Of a DNA stretch of 58,849 nucleotides, positions 33,319 to 42,184 are shown in pieces. The DNA is from Verrucomicrobiales bacterium (GTDB taxonomy: Bacteria > Verrucomicrobiota > Verrucomicrobiia > Limisphaerales > UBA1100). The translations under genes were made by a program, and so were the position numbers. The stretch covers positions 1 through 58,849 of the forward strand of contig SYLI01000060.1 in the NCBI GenBank assembly GCA_005809105.1. The letters run 5' to 3'. Every line of letters begins with the position of its first letter. Within the stretch, counting starts at the first letter, position 1. The notes under the pieces were generated by a model that was not told the origin of the DNA, searched no databases, and was given only the letters and a program-made list of their open reading frames with translations.

Positions 33319-34052
33319 ACGAGGTGGACGGGTTCTTCGCGGAGGTGGCGGCGAACGTCGAGGGGTTGAAGGCCGACCGCGACGTGCAGGCGCTCTCGCG
33401 CATTTGGGTGCGCGAGATTGCGCGCCACAAGTATGCCTACAACTTCACATGGCTGGGCCGGCCCGCCATCCAGTTTCCACAGGACCTGATGGCGCTGCAG
33501 GAAATCCTCTGGCGCATCAGGCCCGGCGCGGTCGTCGAGACCGGCGTGGCGCACGGCGGCTCACTGATTTTCCACGCGTCGATGCTTGAGCTCATCGGCG
33601 GCGAAGGCATCGTGGTCGGGGTGGATATCGACATTCGCGCGCACAACCGGGTCGAGATCGAAAAGCATCCGCTTGCCCGCCGCGTGCGGCTGGTGCAGGG
33701 CTCGTCGGTGGAGGCCGCCACGCTCGATCGCGTGCGCGAGGAAGTGGGCGGCCGCCATCCGGTGGTCGTGATCCTCGATTCGCACCACACGCACGAGCAC
33801 GTGCTGCGCGAGCTGGAACTCTACTCGCCGCTGGTGACGCGCGGCAGCTACTTGGTCGTGCTGGATACGCTCATTGAGGATCTTCCCGCAGCGCTGTCGA
33901 GCGGACGGCCGTGGGGCCCGGGCAACAATCCAAAGACGGCCGTGCGCGAATTCCTCTCGCGCCACCCGCGCTTTGTCGTTGATGAGGACATCGAAGCCAA
34001 GCTGCTCATCACCGCTGCCCCCGGCGGCTGGCTTAAATGCGTGGGGGACTAA
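33315..34052 (+). CDS. CmcI/rhamnosyl-O-methyltransferase family protein
   Basis: 245-aa protein started by GTG at 33315 (4-bp overlap). Family signatures: FTWLGRPAIQFPQDLMALQE, VVETGVAHGGSLIFHASMLE as the SAM loop, GVDIDIRAHNRVEIEKHPL, and LDSHHTHEHVLRELELYSPL followed by GSYLVVLDT. Metal-binding His and Asp residues lie in the LDSHHTHEH segment. Proteins annotated as cephalosporin hydroxylase in glycan clusters are in fact mostly O-methyltransferases of this family, so a sugar O-methyltransferase is the best guess. The next gene starts after a 1-bp gap. Confidence 0.87.
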   Translation: MNEVDGFFAEVAANVEGLKADRDVQALSRIWVREIARHKYAYNFTWLGRPAIQFPQDLMALQEILWRIRPGAVVETGVAHGGSLIFHASMLELIGGEGIVVGVDIDIRAHNRVEIEKHPLARRVRLVQGSSVEAATLDRVREEVGGRHPVVVILDSHHTHEHVLRELELYSPLVTRGSYLVVLDTLIEDLPAALSSGRPWGPGNNPKTAVREFLSRHPRFVVDEDIEAKLLITAAPGGWLKCVGD

Positions 34053-34053
34053 A

Positions 34054-35184
34054 GTGGAACGCATTCCCGTTGCCGGCCCGTGGATCACCGAGCGCGAAGT
34101 GCGCTACGCCGCCGACGCTGCGACCCACGGCTGGTACGCGCGCGCCGGCGAATACCCGGCGCGGTTTGAGCGCGCGTTTGCCCAATACGTGGGGCGCCGC
34201 CACGCCGTGGCCCTGCCTTCTTGCACCTCGGCCATTCATCTGGCGCTGAGCGCGCTGCGCGTCGGTCCGGGGGATGAAGTGATCGTGCCGGACTGCACGT
34301 GGATCGCGACGGCCGCGCCCATTCAGTATGTGGGCGCGACGCCGGTGTTCGCCGACGTTGAACCAGAGACGTGGTGCCTTTCTGACCGCACCGTGGCTGC
34401 GTGCCTCTCCGCGCGCACGCGGGCCATCATCGCCGTGGACCTCTACGGCGGCATGCCCGACTATCCCGCCCTGCTGGCGCTCGCCGCCGACCGCGGAGTG
34501 CCTGTGCTGGAGGACGCGGCGGAGGCGGTGGGATCCGAATGCGGCGGCCAGCGTGCCGGCAGCTTTGGCGCGGCCAGCCTCTTCAGCTTTCATGGCTCCA
34601 AGACGCTCACGACCGGCGAGGGCGGCATGCTGGTTACGGATGATCCGGCGCTGCACGCCCGCGTCCTGACGCTGCGCGATCATGGGCGCCCGCCGGGCGA
34701 CAAGCTCTTCGTCAACACCGAGGTTGCCTACAAGTACAAGATGAGCGCCGTCCAGGCCGCACTGGGCCTGGCGCAGCTGGAACGCATTGAGGAGCTCGTG
34801 GCGCGCAAGCGCGAGATCTTTGGCTGGTACTCCACGGAACTCGGCGCTCTGCCGGGAATCACCCTCAACGCCGAGCCTCCCCAAACGCGAAACAGCTACT
34901 GGATGGTCACGGCCGTGTTCGCCCCCGACACCGGGTTGACGTGCAGGGAGGTGATGGCGGCGCTGGACGCGCAGGGCATCGACTCGCGCCCCTTCTTTCA
35001 CCCGTTAAGCTCCCTGCCGGCGTACGCTTCAGAACCTCAGGCCGCCTTGGCGCGCGCGCGCAACAAGGCGGCGTATGACTTGAGCCCGCGCGCCATCAAT
35101 CTGCCCAGCGCCCTGTGCCTCAGGCGCGAACAGGTGGGGCGCGTCTGCGGGGTGTTAAAATCGCTGCTGGCCTGCGCCGGCTAA
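34054..35184 (+). CDS. DegT/DnrJ/EryC1/StrS aminotransferase
   Basis: 376-aa PLP enzyme, GTG start at 34054. The N-terminal VERIPVAGPWITEREVRYAA and the loop VALPSCTSAIHLALSALRVG are typical. The PLP-binding Asp is in VPVLEDAAEAVG, and the Schiff-base lysine is K183 in SFHGSKTLTTGEGGMLV. Because this Lys is present, the enzyme should transaminate a 4-keto (or 3-keto) sugar; it is not an RfbH-type 3-dehydratase, which has His there. With rfbFG upstream it may form a CDP-amino sugar, or it may serve a separate nucleotide sugar. N-acylation by the GNAT or WbqC protein would be the next step. Confidence 0.92.
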   Translation: MERIPVAGPWITEREVRYAADAATHGWYARAGEYPARFERAFAQYVGRRHAVALPSCTSAIHLALSALRVGPGDEVIVPDCTWIATAAPIQYVGATPVFADVEPETWCLSDRTVAACLSARTRAIIAVDLYGGMPDYPALLALAADRGVPVLEDAAEAVGSECGGQRAGSFGAASLFSFHGSKTLTTGEGGMLVTDDPALHARVLTLRDHGRPPGDKLFVNTEVAYKYKMSAVQAALGLAQLERIEELVARKREIFGWYSTELGALPGITLNAEPPQTRNSYWMVTAVFAPDTGLTCREVMAALDAQGIDSRPFFHPLSSLPAYASEPQAALARARNKAAYDLSPRAINLPSALCLRREQVGRVCGVLKSLLACAG

Positions 35185-35193
35185 GGCGCCCCC

Positions 35194-36156
35194 ATGGCCA
35201 CGCTGCTCACCGTCATCCCGGTCTACAATGGCGGCAGGTTCCTGGGAGCCACGCTGGAGTCGGTGGCCCGGCAAACGCGCCGGCCCGACCGGGTGATCGT
35301 GCAGGACAATGCCTCCACCGACGACACGCGTGCCGTGTTCGAACCCTTCGCTCGACTGGGGTTCGAGTGGCACTCCAATCCCGCGCACATCACCTCGACT
35401 GCGAACTTCAATCACGCGCTGCGCTTCGCCGCCGAGTCGGACGTGCTGCACCTGCTCACGGCCGACGATCTGATCCACGCGGAGTTCTACGCCCGGCTCA
35501 TGGCACCCCTCGAAGTCACCACGGGCCGGGCGCTGGCTTATAGCGGATATGAGGTGATCGACGAGCACGGCGCGCCCGCCCCCCGCGCGGACGTGGCCAG
35601 CCCCGTGCCATGCGTTCCTGGCGGCGGCGTGCGCGTCATCGGTCGCGAGGCGTTCATCGCCTCGCAGGCGGACCTGCGCACGGTCTGCCTGCCCGCGGCG
35701 CTCATGCGCACCGAACGCCGGATGCTGCCCGTGCGTTTCCGAGACGACTACATCCAGTGTGCCGACGCGGTGTTTTACGCCGAGCTTGCCGGGCAATGCG
35801 CCGCGATCTTTGAGGTGCGGGCCGCGCTCTGCCAGTATCGGCGCCATGCCGGCGCGGCGACCAGCCGCAACCAGCGCGATCCGGGCGCGGTGATCGCCGA
35901 CGAGTGGCGGGCGATGAACGCCGCCGCCGCGCTGCTGCCCTTGGGCCCGCTGCGCCGCTCTCTGGCGCTGGTGCGCCGGCGCTGCCTTCTGGCGGCACGC
36001 AGCCAGGTGAAACTTCAACAGGCTGCCGCTGATGCGCTGCGGCAGCGGCAGATCAAGGAAGCCACGCGCGCGCTCGTGGGGCGCATCGCGTGGCGCATGG
36101 GCGGATGGGCCGTCATGATCCGCGATGCCCTGCGGGGTCGCACTCCCTCTTTGTGA
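35194..36156 (+). CDS. Glycosyltransferase family 2
   Basis: 320-aa GT-A enzyme. The nucleotide-binding start is MATLLTVIPVYNGGRFLGAT, with VIVQDNASTDDT and the DxD-type metal motif in LLTADDLIHAEFYARL. The C-terminal region (residues about 220-320) is helical and basic. No membrane helix is evident, so it is a cytoplasmic, membrane-associated inverting glycosyltransferase. It follows the aminotransferase by 9 bp and probably transfers the sugar built by the preceding enzymes. Last enzyme gene of the tight run; a 73-bp gap follows. Confidence 0.9.
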   Translation: MATLLTVIPVYNGGRFLGATLESVARQTRRPDRVIVQDNASTDDTRAVFEPFARLGFEWHSNPAHITSTANFNHALRFAAESDVLHLLTADDLIHAEFYARLMAPLEVTTGRALAYSGYEVIDEHGAPAPRADVASPVPCVPGGGVRVIGREAFIASQADLRTVCLPAALMRTERRMLPVRFRDDYIQCADAVFYAELAGQCAAIFEVRAALCQYRRHAGAATSRNQRDPGAVIADEWRAMNAAAALLPLGPLRRSLALVRRRCLLAARSQVKLQQAAADALRQRQIKEATRALVGRIAWRMGGWAVMIRDALRGRTPSL

Positions 36157-36229
36157 GTTGAACAAGAGGTGCTCCTTCGGCTAAACCTACCGGCATCAAC
36201 CAAACCCACCACACAGGGCCCCCGCGTCT

Positions 36230-39200
36230 ATGACCGCACCATCCCCCTTGGATTCTCCGGCGCACAAGCCCGGCAGCCCGGCCGACGCGACGGGCGAGCC
36301 GGCCATCCCGCGGGCGGGCTGGAAGGCGGCGCTGGTGGCGATGGGTGTCTTTGGCGCGTTGCTCTGCCTGATCTTCAAGGAGGGCTTCACGCCCGATCAG
36401 GTGCTCTTCTCCAACGACACGCCGCTGGGATTGGTGAAGCATTTCTATGACGACAGCTCGGGCGGGGAAGGCGTGTGGTGGGATCTCAACTGGCTGGGCT
36501 CGGCACATCCCGGAGGCGCGCCCAACTTCACGCGACTGGTGTTTGAGGCGGCGCGCATGGCCGGGCCCGACGCCGCGGAAATCCGCGCCAACGTGTACGC
36601 GCCGCTGTGCCTTTGGGTGCTGGCGATGAGCGCGTGGCTCTTCCTCCGACAATTTGGCTGCAGCGCGCCGGTGTGCCTCTTGGGCGGACTGGCGGCGATG
36701 CTCAACGGAACCTTTTTTAGCTACGCCTGCTGGGGACTGCCGATGCGGGCATTGGGCGCGGCGGCAACCTTTCTGGCTCTGGCAGCGTTGCTCAGCGGCC
36801 GCGGCTGGCGGCTGTGGACTTTCGCCGTCCTGGCCGGTCTGGCGGTGGGCCAGGGCGTGATGGAGGCGTACGATGTCGGGGCCATCTTCAGTCTGTACGC
36901 GGCGGCGTTGGGATTCTTCTGTGTGGCCAACGCGGGGGGATGGACGCGCGGCGCCGTGGCACGCGGGACGGGTGCCGTGGCGGTGATGGCACTCTCAGCG
37001 GGGCTGATGGCGTGGCAATCGCTGGACAGCCTGCGCGGGACTCAGACGCAGGGGCTGGCGGCACCGGGCATTCCCGCTGAAGCGCGTTGGGAGGCGGCGA
37101 CGCAGTGGAGCGTGCCCAAGTCTGAATCGCTGGGGATCGTGGTGGCGGGGCTTTTTGGCTACCGGATGGACTCGCCCGAGGGGGGCAATTATTGGGGCGG
37201 CATCGGGCGGTCTGCCGGATGGGACACCGACCGGCAGGGCATGCCCTTCCACGCCGGGTACGGTTTTTATGCCGGCACGCTGGTGTGTCTCTTGGCGCTG
37301 TTGGCGCTCGTGCAGTCGGCGCGAGCCGACGGGCCTTTCTCCCTGCGCGAACGGCGCTTTGTCTGGTTCTGCGGCGTGCTCGCGGGGTTGTCGCTGCTGC
37401 TGGCTTGGGGCCGGCACGCGGTGTTTTATGAGTGGATCCATCCGCTGCCCTTCTTCAGGGACATCCGAAACCCCGACAAGTTCATGCAGCCTCTGGCGAT
37501 GCTGCTGGTGATATTGGGCGGGCTGGGCCTGCACAGTCTGGGGCGGTGCTATCTCGAAAAAACCGGCGCGGTGGCCGGCGGATGGTTTGGCGAACTCTCC
37601 GCGACCGTGCACCGGCGCGGCGGCTTCGAGCGCCGGTGGATCCTGGGCCTGGTGGCGCTCATGCTGGCGGTGGCCGCCGGCTGGCTCGCCTACACGGCGA
37701 CCGAGGAGTCGATGGTGAAAAAGCTGCAGCCGGTGGCCGCGTACTTTCCGATGTACGAGGGCGCAAGCGACACGCCCGGTGCGCGCACCGAATTGGTGCA
37801 GGCCACCGCTGAGTCGGTGGTGCGTCACAGTTTCCGCCGCGTCGGCTGGGCCGTGCTGTTCCTCTTTTTGTCGATGGCCGTGGTGCTGGCGGCGATGACC
37901 ACGCGGCATTCGCGAGCCACGGTCTGGGCGGTTTGGGTGGTGGCGGGCGTGCTGCTGGCGGTGGATCTGGGGAACGGCAACAAGCCCTACCAGAAGTACT
38001 TTTCGCGCAGCCGCGACGTGCATTTCTCGGCGGCGTTGGATGACATCGAGTCGGTGCGGGGCGTGTACGCCACGGCCGTAGGCGGGCAGAGAGCCCTGCG
38101 GTTGATCAAGGAATCGCCCGGGCGCGAGCGCGTGGCGCTGCTGCAGAACGAGCGCGCGCTGATGGACATGCCCAGCAACCGCGTGGGGGTGATCTCGCTG
38201 GACACGCATCTGGTGCGCGATTCCATGCGCTGGCTGCCGGTGGGTGCGGACGCGCTGACCAACGCCTCAAGCCGGCAGGTGGTCCAACGGTTCTGGTCGC
38301 AGCTCCCCCGAGGCGCCACCCCGGAGGTTCTGCTGCAGATGCACGTCAATTTTTACAAGCTGGTGCAACAATCCGGCGCCACCGACCCGCAGCTCAACGC
38401 CTTTTTCCAGCAGTCGCTGCAGTCGCTGGACCGCCCCGTGATGCTGACGGAGGCCAGCCAGCGCCTGACCGGCCTCTACAGCGCGGAATGGGCCCAGCAC
38501 GCCTTTCACTACCACGGCGTCCCCTCGCTGGATGTGGTGATGGACCCGCGCCCCAAGCAGGCCGACCAAAAATTCCGCGAGGCGATGGGCGAAGGGAAGG
38601 AGCTGGACGCGGGGGGCTTGGACGACTGGATGCGCCTGCGCGTGCGCAAGTGGGAGCTCACCTCCACGCGCTTTATCATGTGCGTGAGCGGCAACCCCAT
38701 GGTGACCGAGGAGACGCGGCGGCGCTATGGCGCGCTGGGCTACACCAATGCGCTCAGCCGCATGCTCGACCCCCACCTGCGCCGTTTCAACACGGTCGCT
38801 ACCTTCGGCCCCTCCTCCGAAGGCGCGCCGGAAATGCTGCGCGAGATTTTTTCGCTGGTGGAATTTGAGGGCGCGCTGCCGCGCATCAAGCTCTATGCCG
38901 ACTGGCGTCAGGGCGTGGCCGACGAGGATGCGCTGCGCCTGCTTGCCAGTCCCGCGTTCGACCCCCACCGCGAGGTGCTGGTCGCCGAGTCGGGCCTGCC
39001 TGAGCCAGAGGATCCTTTGCAGACGGAGTCGCTGCCCCCGGCAAAGTTCACCAGCTACGCGCCGCGCCGCGTGAGCGTGGAGACGCCCGCGACGACCGTG
39101 GCCACCCTGCTGCTGTTCAACGACCGCCATGATCCCCACTGGAATGTGAAGGTGGACGGCAAGCCCGCGGCGCTCTTGCGCGCCAACTACCTCATGCGCG

Positions 39201-39355
39201 GCGTGGCGCTGCCGGCCAGCCCGAAGGGGCACCAGGTGGAGTTTATCTACAACCCTCCTTCCCATTCGCTGCGCACGAGCATGGCGGCGGGAGTCATCGG
39301 GCTTTTGATTGGCGGCGCGGGGATGATCTGCGGCCGCCGCCGGCGCGAGCCCTAG
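36230..39355 (+). CDS. Large YfhO-like multi-pass membrane protein
   Basis: 1041-aa protein. A cytoplasmic Pro-rich N-terminus is followed by a membrane segment (WKAALVAMGVFGALLCLIF), a long loop (DTPLGLVKHFYDDSSGG) and then many hydrophobic helices to about residue 580. A large soluble part of about 420 residues follows, and a last helix near the C-terminus (AAGVIGLLIGGAGMI) ends in basic residues. The plan of a GT-C-like membrane domain with loop and extracytoplasmic C-terminus matches YfhO-type proteins, some of which are linked to transfer of sugars onto surface polymers. Catalytic residues could not be placed. Location next to the glycan locus supports such a role. Confidence 0.75.
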   Translation: MTAPSPLDSPAHKPGSPADATGEPAIPRAGWKAALVAMGVFGALLCLIFKEGFTPDQVLFSNDTPLGLVKHFYDDSSGGEGVWWDLNWLGSAHPGGAPNFTRLVFEAARMAGPDAAEIRANVYAPLCLWVLAMSAWLFLRQFGCSAPVCLLGGLAAMLNGTFFSYACWGLPMRALGAAATFLALAALLSGRGWRLWTFAVLAGLAVGQGVMEAYDVGAIFSLYAAALGFFCVANAGGWTRGAVARGTGAVAVMALSAGLMAWQSLDSLRGTQTQGLAAPGIPAEARWEAATQWSVPKSESLGIVVAGLFGYRMDSPEGGNYWGGIGRSAGWDTDRQGMPFHAGYGFYAGTLVCLLALLALVQSARADGPFSLRERRFVWFCGVLAGLSLLLAWGRHAVFYEWIHPLPFFRDIRNPDKFMQPLAMLLVILGGLGLHSLGRCYLEKTGAVAGGWFGELSATVHRRGGFERRWILGLVALMLAVAAGWLAYTATEESMVKKLQPVAAYFPMYEGASDTPGARTELVQATAESVVRHSFRRVGWAVLFLFLSMAVVLAAMTTRHSRATVWAVWVVAGVLLAVDLGNGNKPYQKYFSRSRDVHFSAALDDIESVRGVYATAVGGQRALRLIKESPGRERVALLQNERALMDMPSNRVGVISLDTHLVRDSMRWLPVGADALTNASSRQVVQRFWSQLPRGATPEVLLQMHVNFYKLVQQSGATDPQLNAFFQQSLQSLDRPVMLTEASQRLTGLYSAEWAQHAFHYHGVPSLDVVMDPRPKQADQKFREAMGEGKELDAGGLDDWMRLRVRKWELTSTRFIMCVSGNPMVTEETRRRYGALGYTNALSRMLDPHLRRFNTVATFGPSSEGAPEMLREIFSLVEFEGALPRIKLYADWRQGVADEDALRLLASPAFDPHREVLVAESGLPEPEDPLQTESLPPAKFTSYAPRRVSVETPATTVATLLLFNDRHDPHWNVKVDGKPAALLRANYLMRGVALPASPKGHQVEFIYNPPSHSLRTSMAAGVIGLLIGGAGMICGRRRREP

Positions 39356-39361
39356 CTGGCA

Positions 39362-40123
39362 TCAAAGCCCACTGGGATCGTCCACGAAGCACCAGGGCAC
39401 GCGGAATTTCCGGGAGAGGTGCGCGGCCAGCGCCTTCACGCCAAACGTCTCGGTGGCATAGTGCCCCCCGTAAAACACGTTCACTCCCAGCTCCGCCGCC
39501 AGCGCATGGGTGTGGTGCGGGCCTTCGCCGGTGATGAAGGTGTCCACGCCCTCTGCGGCGGCCAGGCGCAGGCCGCTGCCCGCGCCGCCAGTCACCACGC
39601 CGATGCGGCGGCACACCGCCGGGCCGCCGGCCAGCACCACGGGCGTGGCGCCAGTGGCTTTCGCCAGACGCGCGGCGAGCCGTTCCCGGGAAATGGCCGT
39701 GCGGGTTTGCACGCCGATGGCCCGGCCTTTTTCCCGGTAGAAGGGACGCAGCGCGCGCAATCCCAGCGCGGCGGCCAACAGCACGTTGTTGCCCAGCCGT
39801 GGGTGCGCATCCAGTGGCAGGTGCGCGCTGTACACGGCCAGGTTGTGGTGGACCAGCGCCCCGATGAGTTCGCGCTGGACACCTGTCCACGGCACCCGCG
39901 AAGACCAAAAGAGGCCGTGGTGGACAACCAAGAGGTCGGCCTTCTGCGCTGCGGCAAGGCGCACCGTGGCCAGACTGGCATCCACGGCGGCCGCCAGCCG
40001 CGTGACGCGGCCGTCGTTTTCCACCTGGAGACCGTTGTGGGCGCCGTCAAAGTCGGTGAAGAAGGGCACGCGCAGGAGCCGGTCGCAGTGCCGGGTGATT
40101 TGAAGAAGCGAGAGTGCTGGCAT
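39362..40123 (-). CDS. Nif3-like dinuclear metal centre protein (GTP cyclohydrolase I type 2 homolog)
   Basis: 253-aa protein; the ATG at 40123 is set by the family N-terminus MPALSLLQITRHCDRLL. Conserved features are FFTDFDGAHNGLQVENDGRV, VDASLATVRLAAAQKADLLV and VHHGLFW (metal-binding His pair), YSAHLPLDAHPRLGNN, and the C-terminal metal region TGEGPHHTHALAAELGVNVF and GGHYATETFGVKAL. Hexameric hydrolase-like proteins with two metal ions; the physiological substrate is uncertain. It is convergent with the YfhO-like gene (6-bp gap) and divergent from speA. A long open frame continues upstream antisense to speA but is not coding. Confidence 0.92.
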   Translation of the reverse strand: MPALSLLQITRHCDRLLRVPFFTDFDGAHNGLQVENDGRVTRLAAAVDASLATVRLAAAQKADLLVVHHGLFWSSRVPWTGVQRELIGALVHHNLAVYSAHLPLDAHPRLGNNVLLAAALGLRALRPFYREKGRAIGVQTRTAISRERLAARLAKATGATPVVLAGGPAVCRRIGVVTGGAGSGLRLAAAEGVDTFITGEGPHHTHALAAELGVNVFYGGHYATETFGVKALAAHLSRKFRVPWCFVDDPSGL

Positions 40124-40198
40124 GGGCGAGAGAGCAGTACCGTCGGGTGCGGGGGGTGGCAAGCGCGATGCGCGGTCAAAAAAACTTGCGGGCGCGAG

Positions 40199-40227
40199 TT
40201 GCAATCCTTGGCCGCACTTTTTATTGT
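40199..40227 (+). promoter_or_regulatory. Predicted sigma-70 type promoter of speA
   Basis: TTGCAA at 40199-40204, a 17-bp spacer, and TATTGT at 40222-40227; a start of transcription near 40234 would leave a leader of about 16 nt before the ATG at 40250. Four to five of six bases match the -35 consensus and four of six the -10. It lies in the AT-richer patch of a 126-bp divergent intergenic region. Confidence 0.4.
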
Positions 40228-40249
40228 CCGCCCATCCGACCCTGAACTC

Positions 40250-42184
40250 ATGACGCAACCTTCGAGCAACGGCCCGATGACGGCCGAAACGGCGCGCAGC
40301 CTTTACAACATCGACCGCTGGGGCGGCGGTTATTTCGACGTGAATGAGGCGGGTGCGGTGGTGGCGCGGCCGCTGCAGGGCGCGGGCGGCACGGTGCCCC
40401 TGCCCGAGGTGATTGAAGAGGCCCGGGCGCGCGGGCTGCAGTTTCCGCTGCTCATCCGGTTTCAGGACATCCTGCGCCATCGCGTGGGCGAGCTGGGCCA
40501 CGCCTTCCGCTCGGCGATTGCGGAGTTTCACTATCAGGGACAGTACCGCGGCGTGTTTCCCATCAAGGTGAACCAGTTGCGCGAGGTGGTGGAGGAGATT
40601 CTGGATGCGGGGCGCGCGCAGGGGTTTGGTCTGGAGGTGGGCAGCAAGCCCGAGCTCTTCGCCGGCCTTGCCATGCACAGCGATCCGGACGCGCTCATCG
40701 TCTGCAACGGCTACAAGGACGCGAGCTTCATCCGCATGGCGCTCACGGGGGTGAAGCTGGGCAAGAAGGTGATCATGGTGGTGGAGAAGCTGGAGGAGAT
40801 TTCGCACATCATCCGGGTGTCGCGGCAGATGGGGGTTGAGCCAGTCATCGGCATCCGTGTGCGGCTGCTGAGCAAGAGCGCGGGCAAGTGGGCCGAGAGC
40901 GGCGGCGAGAACGCGAAGTTTGGATTGTCCACCGCAGAGATTCTGGCCGCGACGCGCCTGCTCTCCGCCGAGAAGCTCGGACACTGCCTCAAGCTGCTGC
41001 ACTTTCACATCGGCTCGCAGGTGCCGGACATCCTGACGGTGAAAAAGGCCGTGCAGGAGGCGACGCGCTTTTACGCCAAGCTGCGCAAGATGGGGTTTGG
41101 GCTGGAGTACATCGACGTGGGCGGCGGGCTCGGCGTGGACTACGATGGCAGTCGCTCGGCCTACGACAGCTCCACCAACTACACGCTGCAAGAGTACGCC
41201 AACGACGTGGTGTATTACATCGCGGACGTGTGCAACAGCGAGGGCGTGTCGCACCCCACGATCATCAGCGAGAGCGGCCGCGCCATTGTGGCCCACCACA
41301 GCGTGCTGGTGGTGGAGGCGCTGGGCACCATTGCCAAGCATCGGGAGAACGAGCCCGTGGAATCTGGCGAGAACGACCACGCCCTGGTGCGGGAGCTTTT
41401 GGACATCCGCCGCAATCTGCAAAAACTCAACAAGCTCGAGGCGTTCCACGACGCGCTGGAACGCAAGGAGGACGCGCACCAGATGTTCACGCTGGGCGTG
41501 CTGGGACTGCCCGACAAGGCCAAGATCGAAACCCTCTACTGGGAGATCAGCCATGAAGTGGTGCAGCATTTCAAGGGGCAGTCGTATGTGCCTGAGGAAA
41601 TCCGCAAGCTCAAGGACAGCTTGGGCGACCAGTATGTCTGCAACTTTTCGGTGTTCCAATCGCTGCTGGACCACTGGGCGTTGGGGCAGCTTTTTCCCAT
41701 CATGCCGCTCACGCGCCTCAACGAGCGGCCCACACGCGAGGGCACGCTCGTGGACATCACCTGCGATTCGGACGGGCAGATCAACAAGTTCGTGGACCTG
41801 CACGACGTGCGCGACACGCTCCCCTTGCATCCCTTGCGCAGCCACGGCGAGGGCACCGAGCCTTACTACCTTGGGTTCTTCCTCGTGGGCGCCTATCAGG
41901 ACATCATGGGCGACCTGCACAATCTCTTTGGCCGCGTCAACGAGGTGCACGTCTTTCTGGATCCCGACGAGCCCTCCGGCCATTACATCGAGGAGGTCAT
42001 CGCCGGCAACACCGTCATCCAGTCGCTGGGCGCGGTGCAATACGACGCCAACGAGCTCAAGCGCCAGATGAAGGCGCAGTTTGATGCGGCCATCCGGGGC
42101 GACCGGCTCAAGCCCTCGGAGGCGATGCGGCTCCTGGACGACTACGAACGCGGACTGGGCGAGTACACGTACCTGACGTTGTGA
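40250..42184 (+). CDS. speA: Biosynthetic arginine decarboxylase
   Basis: 644-aa PLP enzyme that converts arginine to agmatine, the first step of polyamine synthesis. Domain order fits SpeA: a short N-terminus (SLYNIDRWGGGYFDVNEAG), an alanine-racemase-like barrel with PLP lysine K107 in YRGVFPIKVNQLREVVEEIL, LHFHIGSQVPDI, EYIDVGGGLGVDYDGS, and the C-terminal beta domain with CNFSVFQSLLDHWALGQLFP, VDITCDSDGQINKF and LGFFLVGAYQDIMGDLHNLF. Length agrees with the family (about 630-660 aa). GTGA overlap with the following membrane-protein gene suggests coupling. No speB (agmatinase) is seen in the window. Confidence 0.96.
   Translation: MTQPSSNGPMTAETARSLYNIDRWGGGYFDVNEAGAVVARPLQGAGGTVPLPEVIEEARARGLQFPLLIRFQDILRHRVGELGHAFRSAIAEFHYQGQYRGVFPIKVNQLREVVEEILDAGRAQGFGLEVGSKPELFAGLAMHSDPDALIVCNGYKDASFIRMALTGVKLGKKVIMVVEKLEEISHIIRVSRQMGVEPVIGIRVRLLSKSAGKWAESGGENAKFGLSTAEILAATRLLSAEKLGHCLKLLHFHIGSQVPDILTVKKAVQEATRFYAKLRKMGFGLEYIDVGGGLGVDYDGSRSAYDSSTNYTLQEYANDVVYYIADVCNSEGVSHPTIISESGRAIVAHHSVLVVEALGTIAKHRENEPVESGENDHALVRELLDIRRNLQKLNKLEAFHDALERKEDAHQMFTLGVLGLPDKAKIETLYWEISHEVVQHFKGQSYVPEEIRKLKDSLGDQYVCNFSVFQSLLDHWALGQLFPIMPLTRLNERPTREGTLVDITCDSDGQINKFVDLHDVRDTLPLHPLRSHGEGTEPYYLGFFLVGAYQDIMGDLHNLFGRVNEVHVFLDPDEPSGHYIEEVIAGNTVIQSLGAVQYDANELKRQMKAQFDAAIRGDRLKPSEAMRLLDDYERGLGEYTYLTL

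Noticed and set aside
39419-40249. N-terminal extension of speA by about 277 codons
   Set aside because: This part is antisense to the Nif3-family gene, and SpeA proteins start near the ATG at 40250.
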